A stretch of 38,395 nucleotides of DNA, from NCBI GenBank assembly GCA_023229525.1, contig JALNZC010000035.1, forward strand, positions 1 to 38,395, in the 5' to 3' direction. Shown here piece by piece: positions 33,965-38,395 of the stretch. The position numbers and the translations under genes were made by a program. The stretch is from Bacteroidales bacterium (lineage in GTDB: Bacteria; Bacteroidota; Bacteroidia; Bacteroidales; FEN-979). The first letter of the stretch is position 1, and every line of letters starts with the position of its first letter. Under the pieces are notes generated by a model. It worked only from the letters and a program-made list of their open reading frames with translations. It was not told the origin of the DNA and did no database searches.

Positions 33965-34095
33965 AACCAACGACCGAGGGCTTATACTGTGCGGGTTTTC
34001 AAGGCACTTTCCTGTCCGCCCCCACAAACGTTTATTAAGTGTGCAAATGTTTTTTTTTGCATTGAATCCTGAATGGGATAAGCCCTTTGCTGAAC
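33965..34095. repeat. attC-like dyad before left end L3
   Basis: A 131-nt site with AACCAAC (33965) and GCTGAAC (34089). AGGGCTTAT (33977-33985) pairs perfectly with ATAAGCCCT (34078-34086). A smaller TGCAAATG...TTGCA hairpin lies within. R' is GCTGAAC, one base away from the GTTGAAC of the other three left ends. Confidence 0.5.
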
Positions 34096-34169
34096 TAAAC
34101 CTCTGGTAGCTTTATGTAGCTAAGTTAGATACTTTTCGTATAAAAGCTCATAACCTAAATCAAATAGTT

Positions 34170-34599
34170 ATGAGCAAAAACATGATTGAAGAAGTAAGGG
34201 AGGCTGTAGTAGGCTTCACTGGCTTGTGCGAAAAAACGGAACAAAAGTTATCCTTAACTGGATATTCTTTTTCCACCACCAGTAATTATCTGCGTGAACT
34301 GGCCCGGATCAGCCTGGAATTCGACACTATCCCAGATAATCTGACTGAGGAACAAATAAACGGTTACCTGCAGGGCCTTACAAACCGTTTTACCAGGCAA
34401 CAGGGGACATTCAAGATGGCCGTCTGGGGACTGCGGTACACCCATTAGCCATGAAGGGGTCAGGTTTATTTTAAAACAATCGGTAAAAAGGGCCGGTATT
34501 ATTAAGCCGGTCACACTTCACACCCTTCATCATAGTTTTGCCACTCATCTGCTGGAAGAAGGTCTCGATCTGTTCACGCTCAAAGAGCAAATGGGACAT
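34170..34599 (+). pseudogene. Broken tyrosine recombinase (module 3 copy)
   Basis: N-terminal domain of 92 residues (MSKNMIEEVREAVVGF to WGLRYTH), then the same deletion as in modules 2 and 4. The C-terminal piece reads KTIGKKAGIIKPVTLHTL, then HHSFATHLLEEGLDLF: the catalytic Arg of the HxxR motif is His here (CAT for CGT). The nucleophile Tyr is lost at the transposase junction. Confidence 0.8.
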
Positions 34600-34880
34600 A
34601 TTCCGGTAGATAAAACACTTTTTCAGGATTTGTTTCATAATTTCTGGGTGGTTGATGCCAGGGAACCTTTTGAAAAGGCAGAAAACGTCATTGAATATCT
34701 GGCACGGTACCTGCATAAAGTAGCGATTTCAAATTACAGGCTTTTGTCGATCGACAATGGTACTGTTGTTTTCCGCTATAAAGACTACCGTGACGGTGGC
34801 CAGCAAAAAGTAATGTCGCTCAAGGCTACTGATTTTTTACAGCGGTTCTGCCTTCATATTCTCCAGAACCGTATTGTCTG
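34600..34880 (+). pseudogene. Internal fragment of an IS91-family transposase (module 3)
   Basis: An uninterrupted frame PVDKTLFQDLFHNFWVVDAR, EYLARYLHKVAISNYRLLSI, VVFRYKDYRDGGQQKVMSLK, DFLQRFCLHIL. YLARY carries the Y-x3-Y pair. Both the HUH region and the C-terminal CPxCG-type region are missing. The frame remains open from the recombinase C-terminus through this part, so the fused frame encodes about 120 residues without a good start. Confidence 0.78.
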
Positions 34881-35129
34881 ACGTAATAATAATGGCCCGC
34901 ATGATACCATTTGGATGTCCAAAATGCTCTTCACAGCCTTTTATATATGCAATCTTCTATCCACAATTTAATGCCGGTTCCGTCAACAATCGTTTATTTT
35001 CCCATCAGTCAGTCGTTGTAAAATAATTGAATCCCCCCGTGGCTTAAATCCGCTATTAGCAAACGGTTGAAGTTAGTTCAACGTCGGGCTTTTATGCAGT
35101 GAAAAACTGCATTAAGCCCTTTTTGTTAG
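34871..35129 (+). repeat. Right-end repeat R4
   Basis: A fourth right-end copy (259 bp) with GTTAGTTCAAC-type end (GTTCAAC at 35076-35082), the stem GGGCTTTTATGCAGT/ACTGCATTAAGCCC (35086-35119) and GTTAG (35125-35129). The body is slightly more diverged than R2 and R3 (for example TATATATGCAATCTTC). Confidence 0.92.
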
Positions 35130-35276
35130 CAACTGGGCGTTCTTGTCTGGCAATGGTTTGAGATATGTTTCTAATTCTGTCATTCCTTATTTTTCAGACT
35201 TTAAAGATTTAATTTATTAGTGTCGGCAAAGTCAGGGCAGGTAAAATAGTCAAGCTATTTGGCAGGTTTTGGTTTT

Positions 35277-35306
35277 AGCGTTGGCTGGTGCGACCTGACA
35301 ATGTGC
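35277..35306 (+). repeat. Direct repeat flanking the AAA ATPase cargo (copy a)
   Basis: AGCGTTGGCTGGTGCG followed after a short spacer by AATGTGC. A related copy, AGCGTTGGCTTGTGTGGTGG...AATGTGC, lies in the same orientation at 37681-37716 on the other side of the ATPase gene. Both lie in cargo 4 between R4 and L4. The sequence 35130-35336 otherwise holds nothing recognisable. Confidence 0.55.
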
Positions 35307-35336
35307 TTGGCTATGTGTTGTTGGTTTCTCATTTCA

Positions 35337-37592
35337 TTATATTTGTTTGATAAGTTTTAGGAAGTCACCCAAAACAATTAAGGCATTTCCTCCCTCATTA
35401 GTCATTGTATTGTCATGAAGTTCAATATTTAAATTGTCACAAAGAGATATGAAACTATTATACTTCGGAGTTTTGTCAAAATCATTTATCGCAAGTTCTT
35501 TAAGTTTTTTAGTAAATGAACGAATACTTCCGCTACTGGCAATAATAGTTTGTAAATCAAAAAGGTATTTTCTTGTGAAGATACTTTCAAGGATTTTTCT
35601 GCACTTTAAACAAAGAGCTTCGTAATTTTCTATTGGTTTGTTGGACTGATATACTTGCTGAATTTCCTTTAGGTCTTTTTTATTTTCATGCTCTATAAAT
35701 TCTGTATAAACATCACAATCTACTATTGTGCTTATTTTAATTCCGTTTGAATCCAAACCATTTCCAACTATTCTAAGTGCTTTTGGACTGTCAAGTTTTC
35801 GGAATAACCATGCGAAAAATTCTTTTTCATGCGTGAGAATTATTAGTTGGTTCATTTTCTTTTCAATCGACTCACCATCTGGAGTATTAAGATAGGGGTT
35901 GGCTAATAATTCTATTGTCTTTGTTCGTCTGTCAGAATCGAAACTTGAAAATGGGTCGTCAAGCACTATTACCTTCTCATCTAATTTCTCATCGTGAATT
36001 ATCAGAGAGAAAAAGAAAGAAAATGCTAAAACTCTTTTGTCGCTATAGCTTAAAGTATTTTTGAAATTTGGTTTGTTAGTTGCTGTTTCGTCAATTAAAA
36101 CATTGTGTCTTTTGAAAAATTTAAGTGCAAATATTCTTTCCCTCTGTCCGATTAATTTTTTCATCGGCTGAAAAGCACAGATACTGAAATCTGTATTAAG
36201 TTGTTCAAGTGTTTTGTTTATCGTGTCAAGATGAATAGAAAAAAGTTTTTCACTATACTCATTTAGTTCTTTTCTCAATGCCTCTCGTTTTACTCTCTTT
36301 CCTTCTTGAATTATATCAATATCATCATACTCTTTAAGGAAGTCATTCCATTCTTGAGTATGTCTTGTTTTGGAAAATTCTAACTCTTTGATTTTGTTTT
36401 TAAGGTTTTCAATATTGACATCTGCACTAAAAATATTTTTCTTTTTCAAATCATCAACCTGCACGTTGACCTGCTGAAATATTTGAATTAGTTTGTCGTA
36501 ATTTTCAAAATTGACATTGTAGCTAACGTCCTTTAATTTATTTGAGAATTCAGCATTGGCTACATCTTTGATTTCTTTTAACTCAGTCTTATTAATTTCA
36601 TAGGTATTAATTGAAAGATTGATTGAACCCAACTTGTCTTGAATAGATTCAAGAATACTTTTTGGATCCCATTTTTCAAATTTTGAAAATGCAGATGAAA
36701 TATCATCCTGAAGTTTTTTATATTCAACGGAAAATAATTGCGAATATGCTTGTAATAAATCTTTGGCTTCTTTTAATTGTTGTCCACAGAAAACACAGTA
36801 TTCCTTTTCTTCTTTTGTCAATGTTAATCCTGTTTGTAAGAAGTCCTTGGGGTGATTTGGATTTTTCCATGTTTTCAGAATATGTGCGGTAACAAGTTCT
36901 GCTTTAACCTGAATTGATTCAGATAAAACACTTTTGGTGTTTTGATTTACAATGTTATCAATAATTGTATCAATACTAACAAAGACCGTTTTGATTTTAC
37001 TTTGATTATTTGCTGTTTCTATAGTAGCTTGTATCTGCTTTATCTTCTCGTCAACATCGTCATGTTTAGGCAAGTTTCTAAAATCATTAACCGAAATTTC
37101 TCTCTTATATTTTTGGTTAAATTCATTTGTTTTGCTTGTTTTCTTTTTTGTAAGTTCGTTAAATTCGTCTTGAAGTGAATTTATTTCTTCTGCTAGCTTT
37201 TTGCCTTTAGAGCCGATTATTATTCTTTGTAAATTCTTTTGCTGGTCAAAATTGATTTCATTATCCTCAAAAATGTTTTCTTGGATGTATTGTGTGTCAA
37301 AAATTTCAATGTTATCAAAACCATTGTTCCAATTTACACTTGGAAATCTGAAAGCGGTATTGTCTTTGTCAAATAATTCAACTTGTTGGCTACCTATAAA
37401 ACCAAATGTTTTTCTGCCCTCAATAAATGCGGTATCACCTGTTTTAAATGACCATAGAATATCTGTCAATGTGCTTTTACCTCCAGTGTTCTGACCGAAG
37501 ATGATTGTATTTTTACTGAAATGACGCCCACCAAGATTTAGACAATCCTGAAACCTTCCGACACCTTTTATGATTGTAAATCTTGAAATCAT
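35337..37592 (-). CDS. RloC-like AAA ATPase with zinc-hook coiled coil (putative anticodon nuclease/defence protein)
   Basis: A 751-residue SMC/Rad50-like ATPase of the AAA_13 type. Walker A is FGQNTGGKST (residues 32-41). Long coiled coils flank a zinc-hook CVFC (about residues 266-269). The signature region is LSYSDKRVLAFSFF and Walker B with D-loop is VIVLDDPFSSFDSDRR (about 535-552). The ~110-residue C-terminal tail, with CRKILESIF and NIELHDN, is where RloC and PrrC carry their anticodon-nuclease Arg/Glu/His residues. Such a triad is possible here but not proven. Family members cleave tRNA anticodons on phage attack or DNA damage. It is the single gene of cargo 4. A 75-codon frame upstream (37589-37816) is repeat-derived and not called. 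Confidence 0.75.
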   Translation of the reverse strand: MISRFTIIKGVGRFQDCLNLGGRHFSKNTIIFGQNTGGKSTLTDILWSFKTGDTAFIEGRKTFGFIGSQQVELFDKDNTAFRFPSVNWNNGFDNIEIFDTQYIQENIFEDNEINFDQQKNLQRIIIGSKGKKLAEEINSLQDEFNELTKKKTSKTNEFNQKYKREISVNDFRNLPKHDDVDEKIKQIQATIETANNQSKIKTVFVSIDTIIDNIVNQNTKSVLSESIQVKAELVTAHILKTWKNPNHPKDFLQTGLTLTKEEKEYCVFCGQQLKEAKDLLQAYSQLFSVEYKKLQDDISSAFSKFEKWDPKSILESIQDKLGSINLSINTYEINKTELKEIKDVANAEFSNKLKDVSYNVNFENYDKLIQIFQQVNVQVDDLKKKNIFSADVNIENLKNKIKELEFSKTRHTQEWNDFLKEYDDIDIIQEGKRVKREALRKELNEYSEKLFSIHLDTINKTLEQLNTDFSICAFQPMKKLIGQRERIFALKFFKRHNVLIDETATNKPNFKNTLSYSDKRVLAFSFFFSLIIHDEKLDEKVIVLDDPFSSFDSDRRTKTIELLANPYLNTPDGESIEKKMNQLIILTHEKEFFAWLFRKLDSPKALRIVGNGLDSNGIKISTIVDCDVYTEFIEHENKKDLKEIQQVYQSNKPIENYEALCLKCRKILESIFTRKYLFDLQTIIASSGSIRSFTKKLKELAINDFDKTPKYNSFISLCDNLNIELHDNTMTNEGGNALIVLGDFLKLIKQI

Positions 37593-37680
37593 GATGTTCT
37601 TGCAATAATTTCAATAAAAATACTATTTATTTCTATCTCTTTTTTGAGGGTAGGAGGATTTGGCTCTTTGACTTTTGCGA

Positions 37681-37716
37681 AGCGTTGGCTTGTGTGGTGG
37701 GCAAAAGGCAATGTGC
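37681..37716 (+). repeat. Direct repeat flanking the AAA ATPase cargo (copy b)
   Basis: AGCGTTGGCTTGTGTGGTGG then GCAAAAGGCAATGTGC. It matches copy a at 35277 in the first ten bases and the last seven, with a differing, 6-bp longer middle. It lies 89 bp upstream of the ATPase start. Confidence 0.55.
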
Positions 37717-37906
37717 CAAATGTGCGATGGCTTTTCGTTTCTCTTATCTGCTGGTCGGCAAAAAAACTAAATCTTTTGACTTTTTCATTCTCAAACCAGT
37801 TCTGTTTTGTTGTCATTGTCGCTGTGTTGAACTCAACCTCCGGTAGCTTTATGTAGCTAAGTTAGATACTTTTCGTATAAAAGCTCCTAACCTAAAACAA
37901 ATAGTT

Positions 37907-38277
37907 ATGAGCAAAAACATGATTGAAAAAGCAAGGGAGGCTGTAGAAGGCTTCACTGGCTTGTACGAAAAAACGGAACAAAAGTTATCCTTAACTGGAT
38001 ATTCTTTTTCCACCAGCAGTAATTATCTGCGTGAACTGGCGCGGATCAGTCTGGAATTCGACACTATCCCGGATAATCTGACCGAGGAACAAATAAATGG
38101 TTACCTGCAGGGCCTAACCAACCGATTCACCAGGCAACAGGGGACATTCAAGATGGCCATCTGGGGACTGCGGTACACCCATTAGCCATGAAGGGGTCAG
38201 GTTTATTTTAAAACAATCGGTAAAAAAGGCCGGTATTATTAAGCCAGTAATGCTTCACACCCTTCGTCTGTAAGCGG
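37907..38277 (+). pseudogene. Broken tyrosine recombinase (module 4 copy)
   Basis: A 92-residue N-terminal core-binding domain (MSKNMIEKAREAVEGFTGLY, SNYLRELARISLEFDT, EEQINGYLQGLTNRF, FKMAIWGLRYTH), stop at 38185. The same deletion junction as in modules 2 and 3 follows (CATTAGCCATGAAGGGG). The C-terminal piece ends after KPVMLHTLR at a stop, so it is cut exactly at the catalytic HTLR motif. Confidence 0.78.
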
Positions 38278-38285
38278 CAACTACA

Positions 38286-38345
38286 AATGCAGGAAATCGG
38301 CAAATAAGGATGCAAGGTTTTTTGCATCGTTAATTTCCGATTTAA
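38286..38345. repeat. Nested dyad at the window end
   Basis: GGAAATCGG (about 38292) pairs with CCGATTT (about 38338) and, inside, GATGCAA pairs with TTGCATC around GGTTTT. It lies where module 4 loses similarity to the other modules, so it may be another boundary structure. The remaining ~50 bp show nothing. Confidence 0.35.
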
Positions 38346-38395
38346 AGATACAACATTTTAAAGAACGGTGTTTTCAAAGATCGTTTTTCTATTTT

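Larger units (their letters stand above)
34089..35129 (+). mobile_element. Module 3: shorter recombinase/IS91 deletion derivative
   Basis: It runs from L3 to R4 (GTTAG), 1041 bp. Gene order and both recombinase deletion junctions match module 2. An additional deletion removes the transposase C-terminus: sequence jumps from LQRFCLHIL directly into the R block at about 34865. The recombinase and transposase pieces are otherwise less frameshifted than in module 2. Confidence 0.85.
37826..38395 (+). mobile_element. Module 4 left end (continues or ends beyond window)
   Basis: L4 begins GTTGAACTCAACCTCC at 37826 and is the best match to L2. The leader and recombinase N-terminus follow as in the other copies. 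Similarity stops within the recombinase C-terminal piece at about 38268 (after CACACCCTTCGTC), where unrelated sequence begins. No right-end repeat appears before the window ends. Confidence 0.75.

Noticed and set aside
37589..37816. 75-codon frame overlapping the AAA ATPase start by ATGA
   Set aside because: It translates the flanking direct-repeat region. The overlap is suggestive of coupling, but similar repeat-derived frames are a known source of false genes in this phylum.

Overview
The window comes from a Bacteroidota chromosome. The evidence is several secreted proteins with C-terminal type IX secretion (T9SS) sorting domains, SusC-type carboxypeptidase-regulatory-like domains, lipoproteins, FISUMP and DUF4256 proteins, TAnnTTTG-like promoter boxes and a low-GC composition. 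No RNA genes or CRISPR arrays were seen.

Layout. Positions 1-350 hold an 8-bp tandem repeat. From 476 to 3571 there is a short plus-strand block: a heme-binding c-type protein, a small acidic ORF, a bacterioferritin with all ligands intact, and an FG-GAP/T9SS protein. From 3558 to about 31690 essentially every credible gene is on the minus strand. They form a loose series of single genes or pairs with little metabolic connection: MDR oxidoreductase plus cupin, MntA/HepT remnant, T9SS BNR-repeat protein plus kelch lipoprotein, S41 peptidase, C45 acyltransferase lipoprotein, FISUMP, Asp/Glu racemase, decayed porin and ABC fragments, T9SS proteins, HigBA, DUF4256, stomatin-like protein plus lipoprotein, and a carboxypeptidase-regulatory-like protein. 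Orphan sorting-domain fragments, group II intron 3' ends and imperfect dyads lie between them.

The most striking part is 25456-38395. Four copies of a ~258-bp right-end repeat (R: 25456, 29013, 33016, 34871) alternate with four copies of a left-end repeat (L: 26618, 31925, 34089, 37826). Each L carries the N-terminal part of a broken tyrosine recombinase. In three copies this is followed by fragments of the same recombinase's C-terminus, and in two of these by an IS91-family transposase. The segments from R to the next L carry unrelated minus-strand cargo: MntA/HepT-type or HEPN/MNT toxin-antitoxin pairs (three cargoes, one also with a PDZ aspartyl protease) and a RloC-like AAA ATPase. Similarity between copies stops abruptly at GTTGAAC on one side and GTTAG on the other. 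These boundaries carry long dyads that resemble integron attC sites, with R''/R'-like boxes and compensated stem changes. The region therefore reads as a cassette-like array in which a decayed integrase/IS91 module alternates with defence and toxin-antitoxin cargo.

Two separate HepT genes carry a stop at exactly the same codon (40). This is the second signal most worth checking. All functional names are from reading the sequence and recalled family knowledge; nothing was searched.
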